From assembly GCA_963540505.1 (NCBI GenBank), contig CAUTMV010000003.1:62001-126000 (forward strand): a stretch of 64,000 bases of DNA, read 5' to 3'. The position numbers were made by a program, and so were the translations under genes. Positions 45,562-54,970 of this stretch are shown here, one piece after another (positions within the stretch are counted from its first letter, which is position 1; every line of letters begins with the position of its first letter). Under the pieces are notes generated by a model. The model was not told the DNA's origin, made no database searches, and saw only the letters and a list, made by a program, of their open reading frames with translations. This DNA comes from Wolinella sp963540505 (GTDB lineage Bacteria; Campylobacterota; Campylobacteria; Campylobacterales; Helicobacteraceae).

Positions 45562-46104
45562 CTAATTTTGAGGAAGAAGCTTAAAGTCTACTCTTCGATT
45601 CTTAGACCAGCATCCCTTGCTTTTCTCTTGGCAAGCAGGTTTGCTCTCTCCATAGCTAATGAGCACGGTTTTGTTCTGGTCAATCCCCTTTGCAACCAAC
45701 GCGTCTCTCACGGCAATCGCTCGCTTAAGACCTAGTGCATAGTTGTATTCATCTGTGCCCCACTCATCGGTGTTACCTTCGATTCTCACAGTGAAAGACG
45801 CCGCATCGCTCGCGCTCAAAATTCGCGCATCCATATCGATATTGTTCTTCATATCAGGACGAATATCGAATTTGTCAAAACTGAAATAGACGCTCTTAAG
45901 CTGAGACTCGAGCTTCTCGATCAAAGCCGCACGCGCGTCCATATCAGAGAAATTATCTTTCCCTGCATTTGCCGCAGAAGCATCAGCTGTTACAGGCTCT
46001 TTCACATCTTCATTTTTTGAAGAAGATACAGAACTCTTCGAGCCGCCGCACCCCGTCATCAGCATAACTATCGCCAAAGAACCGATTGCTAAAAACTTTT
46101 TCAT
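45562..46104 (-). CDS. pal: Peptidoglycan-associated lipoprotein Pal
   Basis: 180 residues, ATG behind GGGAGTTTTG. Lipobox LMTGC gives an outer-membrane lipoprotein; the C-terminal OmpA-like domain has YFSFDKFDIRPDM, GNTDEWGTDEYNYALGLKRA and SYGESKP, contacting peptidoglycan. Functions with TolB and TolQRA in envelope constriction. Confidence 0.96.
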   Translation of the reverse strand: MKKFLAIGSLAIVMLMTGCGGSKSSVSSSKNEDVKEPVTADASAANAGKDNFSDMDARAALIEKLESQLKSVYFSFDKFDIRPDMKNNIDMDARILSASDAASFTVRIEGNTDEWGTDEYNYALGLKRAIAVRDALVAKGIDQNKTVLISYGESKPACQEKSKGCWSKNRRVDFKLLPQN

Positions 46105-46168
46105 CAAAACTCCCTTATTTAAAAATGATCTCAGTATGTTAGCTAAAAAATCTTAAAAATACGGAATC

Positions 46169-47434
46169 TTACCAATCCATGGACTGGATTCTCCCATTCG
46201 CAAGCGGAGAAAGGTAGCTTTTATTGTAATTCAGACGAATGACCCCTAACGCGCTTTGAGTGCCACTGTGTTTGAGATACATGATCGTCTCGCCATCTTT
46301 GGAGAATCGTGGCATCTGATTGACCCCGCTCGCGGTCAAGCGACGAATATAATCGCTTTTAGTGGAGACGAGGTAGAGATTGAAGGTATTATTCTCAAAT
46401 TCATGGCTACTCTCGCGGCTTGAATAGACGATGTATTGCCCAAAAGCCGCAGCCGCGTTGTTATTGCGCCCGTGAAACACCATCTGCTCCACCGCCTCGC
46501 TCCCATCAAGAGGGGCAGCAAAGACGTTTGGATACCCAAGCCGATCGGAGATAAATATGACGCGCTCCTCATCATCGACAAAATGCGCGCTAACATCAAT
46601 CCCTCGGTAGCGCGTGAGCTGCTTGGCAGCTTTGCTCTCCAAGTCAAAGAGAAATATATCCGCCTGCCCCTGTGGAGCCATAGTCAAAAGGAGCTTCTTC
46701 CCGTCATCGCTAACATCTGAAACAACAAGCATACCGCTGCTCTTAAGCACCTCCCTACTCTCGCCCGTGTAGAGATTGTGATAAAAGAGTGTGGGTTCAT
46801 CGAGGTATTTTGTGTAATAGATGGAATCTTGCTGCTCATTCGCCCATTTGGGGAAAATATTAAGCCGCCCGTCCTGAACAATGGGGCTTTGAAACGTCAG
46901 TGTATAATCTGCAACCATGATTTGGCTCACGGAAGGAGCGGTGTATTTCGCGAGCACCACGAAGCGATCCATCCAGTCAATCGAAGGGGCTTTGATATAG
47001 CTATTAATGTCAATGGCGATCTTATGCGCGGCAAAAGGATAACGCTCCTCACGGGTCGCACGGTAGGATTTATTCAGCACAAGCTCCCCGCTGTTGATGT
47101 CATAGAGGCGCAATTCAGAGACGATTCCCGCGCGCTCATGCACTGTTTTCACGCGCGCGACCAAATCAACCTTCCTTTGAGCATAGGAATCATACTCAAA
47201 TGCCATCTCAATGGGCATGATTCCGCCCTCTTGCACGTTAAAATGGGCACTCATTTTAAGATCACCTATGACCATTTTATAGACACGCCCGCTCAAAGAG
47301 CGCTCCGATTCCCCGCCAGAGCCATCTTCCACGACGATCAAGGGCGTATGATCGGGGCGCTTCACCACCTCAAGCGTCGCATCAATCGCAAGAAGCGAGC
47401 TCATTGCCAAAATTAGAAATACCAAAATCCTCAT
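46169..47434 (-). CDS. tolB: Tol-Pal system protein TolB
   Basis: 421 residues, GAGGAATAAGC before ATG. Signal peptide, N-terminal domain to about residue 160, then a beta-propeller with repeats such as FPKWANEQQDSIYYTKY and MPRFSKDGETIMYLK. Periplasmic partner of Pal and TolA. Confidence 0.95.
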   Translation of the reverse strand: MRILVFLILAMSSLLAIDATLEVVKRPDHTPLIVVEDGSGGESERSLSGRVYKMVIGDLKMSAHFNVQEGGIMPIEMAFEYDSYAQRKVDLVARVKTVHERAGIVSELRLYDINSGELVLNKSYRATREERYPFAAHKIAIDINSYIKAPSIDWMDRFVVLAKYTAPSVSQIMVADYTLTFQSPIVQDGRLNIFPKWANEQQDSIYYTKYLDEPTLFYHNLYTGESREVLKSSGMLVVSDVSDDGKKLLLTMAPQGQADIFLFDLESKAAKQLTRYRGIDVSAHFVDDEERVIFISDRLGYPNVFAAPLDGSEAVEQMVFHGRNNNAAAAFGQYIVYSSRESSHEFENNTFNLYLVSTKSDYIRRLTASGVNQMPRFSKDGETIMYLKHSGTQSALGVIRLNYNKSYLSPLANGRIQSMDW

Positions 47435-47436
47435 GC

Positions 47437-48168
47437 TTATTCCTCTGTCTTAAATATAACTTCAATATCGGTCTTTTCTCCGCGCAAAAACGGAGGGAAT
47501 TTCACCTCTTTTAGCTGCTCCAAAAACTCCAAAAGCGCGGAATCAAAGGTGCTGTTTCCTGACTTTTTTGAAATATGAAAACTAAAACCCCCCGCTGAAG
47601 TAATCGTAATAATCACTTTAGATTCCTCTCCTGGCGCAAAGCCTGCGGGATTCCATCGGGAGTGCAATATCTCGCTAATCTTAGCGTAAAATTCGTCATA
47701 TTCGCCCGCAGGAGTGCTGAAAGTCAGACTATTTTTAATGCGCGCGCCTGTTAGAATTTTCTTAAGATTCTCTTGAATCGCATCGGGCTGCTTCTCCTGC
47801 GTGGTGCGCTCACTTTGTCGCTTTTTAGCGGACTTGTCATGCATATCCGAGGGCTTTGCCTCCTCTTTGATGGGCGCACTTGCCTCCACTTGGGCAAAGA
47901 GCTGATTTAGCCCAATTCCCACCTTGGGCGTGCGCGAGGCACTCTCGCTAGCCTCGGGAATCTCCTTGGTTTTCTCTTTTTTTAAAACCTCAGAACTCCC
48001 TTCTGGGGCAAATTCAAGTGAAACATCATAAGTCGTCTGCTTTAAATCGGCGTAACGTATAGGATTCTTCCTTGGTGCGTTTGCGTAAAAAAGCAAAAAC
48101 ATCACAAGCAATCCATAGCTGCAAAACGCAATCACCGCGCTTGAGAGATGGAGAATCGCGTTACCCAT
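47437..48168 (-). CDS. TolA/TonB-like energy-transducing protein
   Basis: 243 residues with one N-terminal membrane helix (AVIAFCSYGLLVMFLLFYA), a charged linker rich in Lys/Glu, and a C-terminal TonB/TolA-like domain (VIITITSAGGFSFHISKKSG, SALLEFLEQLKEVKFPPF). It starts overlapping exbD by 8 bases and stops three bases before tolB. Position between exbD and tolB points to TolA function rather than TonB. Confidence 0.85.
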   Translation of the reverse strand: MGNAILHLSSAVIAFCSYGLLVMFLLFYANAPRKNPIRYADLKQTTYDVSLEFAPEGSSEVLKKEKTKEIPEASESASRTPKVGIGLNQLFAQVEASAPIKEEAKPSDMHDKSAKKRQSERTTQEKQPDAIQENLKKILTGARIKNSLTFSTPAGEYDEFYAKISEILHSRWNPAGFAPGEESKVIITITSAGGFSFHISKKSGNSTFDSALLEFLEQLKEVKFPPFLRGEKTDIEVIFKTEE

Positions 48169-48565
48169 CAGTGACCAGTGATACCCGCTGGAATCCCGAT
48201 TCCTTGACGCTTTTTAGGACAAAAATCACATCACCATAGAGCAGATTTTTGTCCGCTCTGAGGTAAATGTGCGTCTTTTTATCGTAACCCTGCGCCTGCA
48301 CAAAAAGAAGAAAATTGTCGGGAAAATTTGCAAGCGTGTAGTGCTTGTCTTTGAGATAGACTTGCCTTTTGGAATCGATACGAATTTCAATTTTTGCATC
48401 TTCAATCACTTTGGAGCTTCTTGAACCTTTGGGGAGTGAAATCTCCTCCTGATAGACAACCACAGGCGCGGTCACCATGAGAACCGCAAGCAACATAAGC
48501 ATAATATCCACAAGTGGCGTGATGTTAAGATCCGGGGCTTCCTCCCAGTTAAAATCGCTCCCCAC
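48161..48565 (-). CDS. exbD: ExbD/TolR biopolymer transport protein
   Basis: 134 residues with the single helix and conserved Asp in LNITPLVDIMLMLLAVLMV, the proton-path residue of ExbD/TolR. GTG start behind GAGGAG. Pairs with the upstream ExbB/TolQ. Confidence 0.95.
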   Translation of the reverse strand: MGSDFNWEEAPDLNITPLVDIMLMLLAVLMVTAPVVVYQEEISLPKGSRSSKVIEDAKIEIRIDSKRQVYLKDKHYTLANFPDNFLLFVQAQGYDKKTHIYLRADKNLLYGDVIFVLKSVKESGFQRVSLVTDG

Positions 48566-48569
48566 TGGG

Positions 48570-49148
48570 CTACTCCTCTTCTGCGGGCGAGATGAGAAGC
48601 TCGATTTGCATCTGTAAATATGAAGAGAGGGTGAAGGCTTTGCGCTTTAAAAAGAGATGAAAGGAGTAGGCGGGAATCGCCGTTAAGATTCCCGCAGCAG
48701 TCGCTATGAGGGCTTTGGAGATAATCGGAGCAATCACATCTAATGACGCGCGCGACCCCCCCTTCCCAAGCTCAAAAAATGCCTCAAGTATCTCCACAAC
48801 CGTGCCAAAAAGCCCGATAAATGGCGCGGTAGAGGCAATTATCGCAAGCATCGTAAGCCCGAAAGTAGCCTCTTGAAGTGCCTTTTGTCGACACACTTCA
48901 AGAATCTCTCGGCTGATACGATTTCGCCTTTTAACACAACCGCTGAGCAACGAAATGCGAGGCAAATCCGATTGCCCCAACAAGAGACTCTCTAGCGAAG
49001 TTTGCTCCCTATCAATATAGCCACCAACGGTAAAATAGCGATAGACAAAAATCCAAATCGTGAGAATAAAATAAAAGGATAACCAACAGAGGACAAGAAT
49101 GGTTACCAATCCAATGTCGTCAAAAAACCCTGGTGGAAATTTAAACAT
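48570..49148 (-). CDS. exbB: ExbB/TolQ proton channel protein
   Basis: 192 residues with three membrane helices and the conserved GLFGTVVEILEAF and SKALIATAAGILTAIPA segments. Uses proton-motive force to drive TolA/TonB. Could serve both Tol-Pal and TonB receptors. Weak ribosome site; it follows atpC closely and may share its transcript. Confidence 0.95.
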   Translation of the reverse strand: MFKFPPGFFDDIGLVTILVLCWLSFYFILTIWIFVYRYFTVGGYIDREQTSLESLLLGQSDLPRISLLSGCVKRRNRISREILEVCRQKALQEATFGLTMLAIIASTAPFIGLFGTVVEILEAFFELGKGGSRASLDVIAPIISKALIATAAGILTAIPAYSFHLFLKRKAFTLSSYLQMQIELLISPAEEE

Positions 49149-49157
49149 ATGGCATCG

Positions 49158-49550
49158 CTAAAAAGAATTCTTTGCAACGGATTCAATACGCGAGACCACA
49201 GAAGAGATTGCGACATTGTTATCTGTAGCCTGCTCAAGAAGCATCCTAGCACTATCAATCGCTTCCGCTACCTCACTCTCACTATCGCCACCAATGGCTA
49301 CCGCCCCATCGGCTAGCACATCAACGCTCGTCGCATCGACCTTGACCTGCCCCCAATTTACCGCAATGATCTCACTCTTCCCATCGCTTTTCTCAAACTC
49401 AATCGCGCCCGCAGAGAGGAGCGTAAGGAGATCGGCATGCCCCGGTAGCACCCCAAACTCGCCCTCACTCCCCGGCAAGGTAATGCTCTTGACATCGCCC
49501 GAGAAAATCCTCCCTTGCGGGGTAACAATATTTAACTTTATCAGCTCCAT
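49158..49550 (-). CDS. atpC: ATP synthase epsilon subunit
   Basis: 130 residues with LNIVTPQGRIFSGDVKSITLPG and GEFGVLPGHADLLTLL, the N-terminal beta-sandwich of epsilon; short C-terminal helices. AGGAGCGTTGA precedes ATG. Last subunit gene of the F1 set. Confidence 0.96.
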   Translation of the reverse strand: MELIKLNIVTPQGRIFSGDVKSITLPGSEGEFGVLPGHADLLTLLSAGAIEFEKSDGKSEIIAVNWGQVKVDATSVDVLADGAVAIGGDSESEVAEAIDSARMLLEQATDNNVAISSVVSRIESVAKNSF

Positions 49551-49569
49551 TCAACGCTCCTGACCTGAA

Positions 49570-50973
49570 TTAGGCACTTGCTTTCATCCGCTCGGCTTTC
49601 TCCAAGACCTCTTCGATTCCGCCCACCATATAGAACGCATTTTCGGGAATGTGGTCGTATTTGCCCTCCAAGATTCCTTTAAAGCCCTCAAGCGTGTCCT
49701 GAAGAGCTACATATTTGCCCGGACTGCCCGTAAAAACTTCCGCGACAAAGAAAGGCTGGGATAGGAATTTCTCAATCCTTCTCGCGCGCTCAACTACGCG
49801 CTTATCCTCTTCTGAGAGCTCGTCCATACCGAGAATCGCGATAATATCTTGTAAATCTTTGTATTTTTGAAGCACCTGCTGCACCCCTGTGGCAACCCTG
49901 TAATGCTCCTCTCCGACCACTTGCGGATCAAGAATCCTCGATGTTGAATCAAGCGGATCCACCGCAGGATAGATTCCCTTCTCGGCGATTTTCCTATTCA
50001 AAACCGTAGTCGCATCAAGGTGCGCAAAAACCGAAGCTGGAGCTGGGTCTGTCAAGTCATCGGCAGGGACATAAACCGCCTGCACCGACGTAATCGAGCC
50101 CTTTTTGGTTGATGTGATTCGCTCCTGAAGCTTGCCCATTTCACTTGCAAGCGTCGGCTGATAACCAACCGCTGAGGGGATCCGCCCTAAAAGCGCAGAC
50201 ATCTCTGCCCCCGATTGAGCGTATCGGAAGATATTGTCGATAAACATCAACACATCAAGCCCCTTCTCGTCTCGGAAATACTCAGCCATGGTAAGCCCCG
50301 TGAAAGCAATCCTGTTTCTCGCACCGGGAGGCTCATTCATCTGCCCATAGCAGAGGGCGACTTTATCCAAAACACCCGACTCCTTCATTTCGTGATAGAG
50401 GTCATTTCCCTCGCGTGTCCGCTCGCCCACGCCCGCAAAAACGGAATATCCGCTGTGCTTAAACGCCACATTGTGAATTAACTCCATGATGACGACGGTT
50501 TTGCCCACGCCCGCACCGCCAAATAACCCGACTTTCCCACCTTTTGAATAGGGGGCGAGAAGATCCACGACTTTGATTCCCGTCTCAAACATCTCGGTCT
50601 TTGTGCTCTGATTCTCAAACGTAGGTGCGCTACGGTGAATCGACCATTTGATAGGATCACGAAGCTCCTCGCCCCCATCAATCACATCGCCGATGACGTT
50701 AAAGATTCTCCCAAGAACCTGCTCGCCTACGGGCACTTCAATTGATTTACCGCGCGCGGTAACTGCGATTCCCCTAGTCAATCCCTCGGTCATATCCATA
50801 GCAATTGTCCGAACGCGATTATCACCGATATGCGCTGCAACCTCCAAAACAAGCCTCTTTGACTGCCCTTCAATACTGTAATTCACATCGATTGCCTCAT
50901 TGACTGCCGGCAGATACGAATCAAAATCAATATCGACGACAGGTCCCATAACTTGGGCTATTTTTCCTTCCAT
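49570..50973 (-). CDS. atpD: ATP synthase beta subunit
   Basis: 467 residues with P-loop GGAGVGKTV, GERTREGND and the catalytic site motif PSAVGYQPTL. Catalytic subunit of F1. AAAGGAGTAGATGT precedes ATG. Confidence 0.98.
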   Translation of the reverse strand: MEGKIAQVMGPVVDIDFDSYLPAVNEAIDVNYSIEGQSKRLVLEVAAHIGDNRVRTIAMDMTEGLTRGIAVTARGKSIEVPVGEQVLGRIFNVIGDVIDGGEELRDPIKWSIHRSAPTFENQSTKTEMFETGIKVVDLLAPYSKGGKVGLFGGAGVGKTVVIMELIHNVAFKHSGYSVFAGVGERTREGNDLYHEMKESGVLDKVALCYGQMNEPPGARNRIAFTGLTMAEYFRDEKGLDVLMFIDNIFRYAQSGAEMSALLGRIPSAVGYQPTLASEMGKLQERITSTKKGSITSVQAVYVPADDLTDPAPASVFAHLDATTVLNRKIAEKGIYPAVDPLDSTSRILDPQVVGEEHYRVATGVQQVLQKYKDLQDIIAILGMDELSEEDKRVVERARRIEKFLSQPFFVAEVFTGSPGKYVALQDTLEGFKGILEGKYDHIPENAFYMVGGIEEVLEKAERMKASA

Positions 50974-50987
50974 ACATCTACTCCTTT

Positions 50988-51884
50988 TTATTTCATTGAC
51001 TCAACGCCGGTATTAATCTCCACCAGCTCCGTTGTGATCGCCTCTTGTCGAGCCTTATTGTAGGCAATTGTTAGGCTCTTTACCAGCTCACCCGCATTGT
51101 TGCTCGCCGCATCCATCGCCTGCATTCGTGCGCTGTGCTCTGCCGCAAGAGAATCGATAAGTGCGTAATACATGTTAAACTCGATGTATTTTTTCGCCAA
51201 CTCATCAAGAATCTCTCGCTCCTGATCATCCGGCTCAACCTCCACGAGGCATGGGGTTTCTTTCGTATTATACGCACCCGTATCCACGGGCAAAATATTC
51301 TGAACTTTGAGCTCTTGAGAAATCATATTCTTAAAGCCGTTATGCACGAGCACTACCTGATCGGTTACGCCATTAAGAAAGTCCGTAATCGCCTTATTAA
51401 TAAACTCTGCAGCCCTCTCATAATCCGGTGCAGCACTCAGGTCGTTAACTTTATCCAAAAGCTCCACCTCGTTAAAACTAAAGAAGCTGATTCCCTTCTT
51501 CCCAACCGCGCGGAGACGAACCTTGATATTTTGGCTCTTATACTCCGCCATCAATCGTGTAACTTCCTTAATAGTCGCCGCATTAAACCCGCCGCAGAGC
51601 CCTTTATCCGCGGTCACAAAGATGATATCCACCATCTTGATCTCGCTTCCCTCCCGCGGAAGAAAATAGGGGCTCTCCATTCCACCAAAGGCGCTTTTCT
51701 CAATCTTTGCTTTAATCTCTTGAAAAACCTCTGTAATCCTCTCCGCATAGACCCTAGAGCGTTTCGCCATCTCTTCGGCTTTTTTCAGCTTCGAGGTGGA
51801 AACGAGCTTCATCGCCTTAGTGGTCTTTTGCGTATTTTTAACGCTGGTAATTTTCTTCCGTATCTCTTTTAAGTTGCTTCCCAT
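50988..51884 (-). CDS. atpG: ATP synthase gamma subunit
   Basis: 298 residues; N-terminal LKEIRKKITSVKNTQKTTKAM and C-terminal coiled coil ARQEAITTELVEI form the rotor shaft. The ribosome site GAGGG before ATG is part of a GGGAATC motif (51885-51893). Confidence 0.97.
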   Translation of the reverse strand: MGSNLKEIRKKITSVKNTQKTTKAMKLVSTSKLKKAEEMAKRSRVYAERITEVFQEIKAKIEKSAFGGMESPYFLPREGSEIKMVDIIFVTADKGLCGGFNAATIKEVTRLMAEYKSQNIKVRLRAVGKKGISFFSFNEVELLDKVNDLSAAPDYERAAEFINKAITDFLNGVTDQVVLVHNGFKNMISQELKVQNILPVDTGAYNTKETPCLVEVEPDDQEREILDELAKKYIEFNMYYALIDSLAAEHSARMQAMDAASNNAGELVKSLTIAYNKARQEAITTELVEINTGVESMK

Positions 51885-51899
51885 GTGGATTCCCTCAGG

Positions 51900-53414
51900 T
51901 TAAGCGACGAAGATCGTCTTAAACTCTTCCAGTGTCTTAGAGAGCATCTCTTCAGTCTCTTTATCAATCATCTTTTTCGTCCTGATATCCTCAAAAATCT
52001 GCGGATATTTTGCCTCAACAAAGGGATAGAGCTCTGCTTCAAACTTCGTGATTTTGCTCGCGGGAACATCATCCATATAACCCCTAGCTCCAGCAAAAAT
52101 AATGACTACTTGACGCTCGATAGGCAAAGGCGCATAAGGAGGCTGTTTCAAAACTTCGACCATTCTCTGTCCACGTTCAAGCTGTTTGCGGCTTGATTCG
52201 TCAAGATCAGAAGCAAATTGGGCAAACGCCTGAAGCTCTCGATATTGCGCAAGATCCAATCGCAATGTGCCTGCAACCTGCTTAGTCGCTTTAATCTGCG
52301 CCGCGCCTCCGACCCTAGATACGGACAATCCTACGTTAATCGCAGGACGAACGCCTGAATTAAACAGATCGGTCTCAAGGAAAATTTGCCCATCGGTAAT
52401 GGAGATAACATTCGTCGGAATATACGCCGCAACATCGCCTGCTTGAGTTTCGATGATAGGAAGAGCCGTCAAAGAGCCTGCTCCAAGCTCATCGCTAACC
52501 TTTGCTGCACGCTCAAGAAGTCGAGAGTGCAAATAAAAGACATCTCCGGGGAATGCTTCACGACCCGGAGGGCGACGGAGGATAAGCGACATCTCGCGAT
52601 ACGCCACCGCATGCTTACTGAGATCATCGTAAATAATAAGCGCGTGTCGCGCATTATCGCGGAAGTATTCGCCCATCGTTACGCCTGTGTAGGGCGCAAG
52701 GAACTGCATTGCCGCAGAATCGGAGGCAGGCGCATTGACAATAATCGTATATTCCATCGCGCCGTGTTCTTCGAGCTTGCGAACCACCTGAGCAACGGTC
52801 GATTCCTTCTGACCGATCGCGACATAAATACACACGACATCTTGACCTTTTTGGTTGATAATTGTGTCAATCGCAACGGTAGTTTTTCCTGTTTGGCGAT
52901 CCCCAATGATGAGCTCTCGCTGACCGCGACCAATAGGCACCAATGCATCGATAGCCTTCAAGCCCGTCTGAAGCGGCTCATGCACGGATTTTCGCTGCAT
53001 AATTCCAGGGGCCTTCTCCTCAACAAATCGATACTCATTCGTCTCAATCGCCCCCTTACCATCGACAGGCTCGCCGATTCCATTGACTACCCGCCCCATG
53101 AGCGCATCACCCGCAGGGACTTTCATCAGTTTGCCCAACCTCTTAACCGAAGTGCCCTCTTTGATGTTCTTGCCCGAACCCAAGACAACGACACCTACGC
53201 TATTCTCTTCGAGGTTTGATGCCAAACCCCGATCACCCGTGTCAAACTCCACCATCTCATAAGACATGACATTTTTTAGCCCATAAACTTTCGCTACTCC
53301 ATCGGCAAAAGCTATAACGCGCCCCGTCTCCGCCACATTAACATCCAGCTCAAAGCTCTCGATCCGCTCCTTAATAATCGAGCTGATCTCATCCGCTTGC
53401 ATCTTCGCTACCAC
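51900..53414 (-). CDS. atpA: ATP synthase alpha subunit
   Basis: 504 residues. GTG start is five bases after AAGGAG, giving MVAKMQADEISS as in relatives. P-loop GDRQTGKT, and SVSRVGGAAQ near the end. Non-catalytic nucleotide-binding partner of beta. Confidence 0.98.
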   Translation of the reverse strand: MVAKMQADEISSIIKERIESFELDVNVAETGRVIAFADGVAKVYGLKNVMSYEMVEFDTGDRGLASNLEENSVGVVVLGSGKNIKEGTSVKRLGKLMKVPAGDALMGRVVNGIGEPVDGKGAIETNEYRFVEEKAPGIMQRKSVHEPLQTGLKAIDALVPIGRGQRELIIGDRQTGKTTVAIDTIINQKGQDVVCIYVAIGQKESTVAQVVRKLEEHGAMEYTIIVNAPASDSAAMQFLAPYTGVTMGEYFRDNARHALIIYDDLSKHAVAYREMSLILRRPPGREAFPGDVFYLHSRLLERAAKVSDELGAGSLTALPIIETQAGDVAAYIPTNVISITDGQIFLETDLFNSGVRPAINVGLSVSRVGGAAQIKATKQVAGTLRLDLAQYRELQAFAQFASDLDESSRKQLERGQRMVEVLKQPPYAPLPIERQVVIIFAGARGYMDDVPASKITKFEAELYPFVEAKYPQIFEDIRTKKMIDKETEEMLSKTLEEFKTIFVA

Positions 53415-53433
53415 TATTTCTCCTTTCTCAAAA

Positions 53434-53976
53434 TTAAAATGCCTTCAAAATATGATTTCTCAAATCATTAACGAAACGATCTCGTAAAAATGAGACCTCG
53501 ATTCCCAGATCTTCAACAACCAGCCGCACGCCCTCTAGATTCTCCTCTTTTTGCGAAAGGACGAGCTTAGCCTGTAACTTCTTGGCAAGCATTGTCTCAA
53601 TAGCCTTCAACGTCTTCTCATCAAAGGCTTCCTTAAGCGTCAAAGTGGCGACATATTCATTACGGCTTTTTGCCAAAAATCGCTCCAGCTCTTTGCAAAT
53701 ATTTGGAAGGAGCTCCAAGCGATTACGCTCTGCCAGCACCTTAATCAGATTGACTAGCTTCGTCTCGCCGCTCCCCTTACCTGCCTCCAAAATACCAATG
53801 ACCGCTTGACTTTTTAAAGTCTTTGGAATCTGCGGCGAGAGGATTACATCGACAAAATCTTCAGACTTAAAGGCTTCTTCACCTCTTTTGAGCCACTCCA
53901 GCGCAAGAGGGATTTTCGCCTCTCCTATGGCTTCAACCAAAGCCTTAGCATAACGTTTTGCGATTAGCTCCTTCAT
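53434..53976 (-). CDS. atpH: ATP synthase delta subunit
   Basis: 180 residues, ATG overlapping the atpF stop as TGATG; the GTG three bases earlier is less likely. KRYAKALVEA start and C-terminal GVRLVVEDLGIEVSFLRDRF typical of delta/OSCP. Confidence 0.95.
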   Translation of the reverse strand: MKELIAKRYAKALVEAIGEAKIPLALEWLKRGEEAFKSEDFVDVILSPQIPKTLKSQAVIGILEAGKGSGETKLVNLIKVLAERNRLELLPNICKELERFLAKSRNEYVATLTLKEAFDEKTLKAIETMLAKKLQAKLVLSQKEENLEGVRLVVEDLGIEVSFLRDRFVNDLRNHILKAF

Positions 53977-54482
53977 CACGCCACCTTTTTCAGTAAAATC
54001 TCGGCATACGCGCCTTTCTCAAGCTTAGTCGCATCGCTACCAAAAAGCTCGGAGAGGATCTCATTGACCACGCTCTGCTCTCTCTTTCGCTTCTCAAATT
54101 CCATGGAATCCTGATAATGGCGAATCAAACTCTCCACCTCTACCCTAGTGCTTTCCTCAATTTTTTGAGTGAGTAGCGACGCCTCCTTGCGCGCAGATAC
54201 GACAATCTCTTCCGCTTTACGCCTTGATTCCTCAACCCTTTTTTGAGCCTGTTCTTTTGCGTGCTTAGATTCTTTAAGCTTTTCTTGAACCTTGCTAAGC
54301 TCCGTAGCGATCGATTCCTGACGCGCAACGAATATGGCTTTAATCTTATCTGCGGCTAGATAGTAGAGAATCGCGATATAAATAACGAAATTGATCGTCC
54401 GCTCAACAATATCCGTTTCCCCCTCTCCTGCAGCGAGCAAAACCGTGGGAATCAAGAGACTCGCAAAATAAAATTTTTTCAT
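53976..54482 (-). CDS. atpF: ATP synthase b subunit
   Basis: 168 residues, one N-terminal membrane helix (with a signal-like start MKKFYFASLLIPTVLLAAGE) and a long charged coiled coil. Peripheral stalk with b'. GGGAGAG precedes ATG. The unusual signal-peptide-like N-terminus is seen in this phylum. Confidence 0.93.
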   Translation of the reverse strand: MKKFYFASLLIPTVLLAAGEGETDIVERTINFVIYIAILYYLAADKIKAIFVARQESIATELSKVQEKLKESKHAKEQAQKRVEESRRKAEEIVVSARKEASLLTQKIEESTRVEVESLIRHYQDSMEFEKRKREQSVVNEILSELFGSDATKLEKGAYAEILLKKVA

Positions 54483-54492
54483 CAATCTCTCC

Positions 54493-54918
54493 CTATAATT
54501 GGCTTATCTTAGCTTTTAAGCTTTCGCGATAAAGGGGCATTTGCGCAAGGAGCGAGCTCCTAAGCGCATTCTCCTCTTCTGCAAGAGCATTTAGAAATTC
54601 TCGCTTCTTTTTCTCAAGCTCCTCGCGCTTTGAAGCAACCTTTTGCTCGGAGATCATTTTTGCACTCTCAAGGGCTTTTTCTCGGATCAAATTTGCCTCC
54701 GACCTCGCCTGCGTAAGCACTCTAGCTGCCTCAGCGTCAAGAGCGGCAACCTCGCTGCTATTGTTTTGAACGCTCTCCAAATCACTCTTAATCGATATGT
54801 TCCGATTGTCTATGAAAGTCAACAACGGCTTGTATAGCCACTTATTCAGCAGATACGCCGACAGGATAAAGACGGCAAAAACGACGAGCATTAGCCAAGG
54901 ATTAACACTCAAACTCAT
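54493..54918 (-). CDS. atpF': ATP synthase b' subunit
   Basis: 141 residues from ATG five bases after AAGGAG (a GTG six bases earlier sits in the site). Single N-terminal helix WLMLVVFAVFILSAYLLNKWLY, then a coiled coil (EEAARVLTQARSEANLI-type). Two different b genes are usual in Campylobacterota. Subunits a and c are not in the window. Confidence 0.93.
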   Translation of the reverse strand: MSLSVNPWLMLVVFAVFILSAYLLNKWLYKPLLTFIDNRNISIKSDLESVQNNSSEVAALDAEAARVLTQARSEANLIREKALESAKMISEQKVASKREELEKKKREFLNALAEEENALRSSLLAQMPLYRESLKAKISQL

Positions 54919-54970
54919 CGACACTCCTTAAAAATTTTTCGATTCTAGCACGCCTACCTCATCACTTTAC

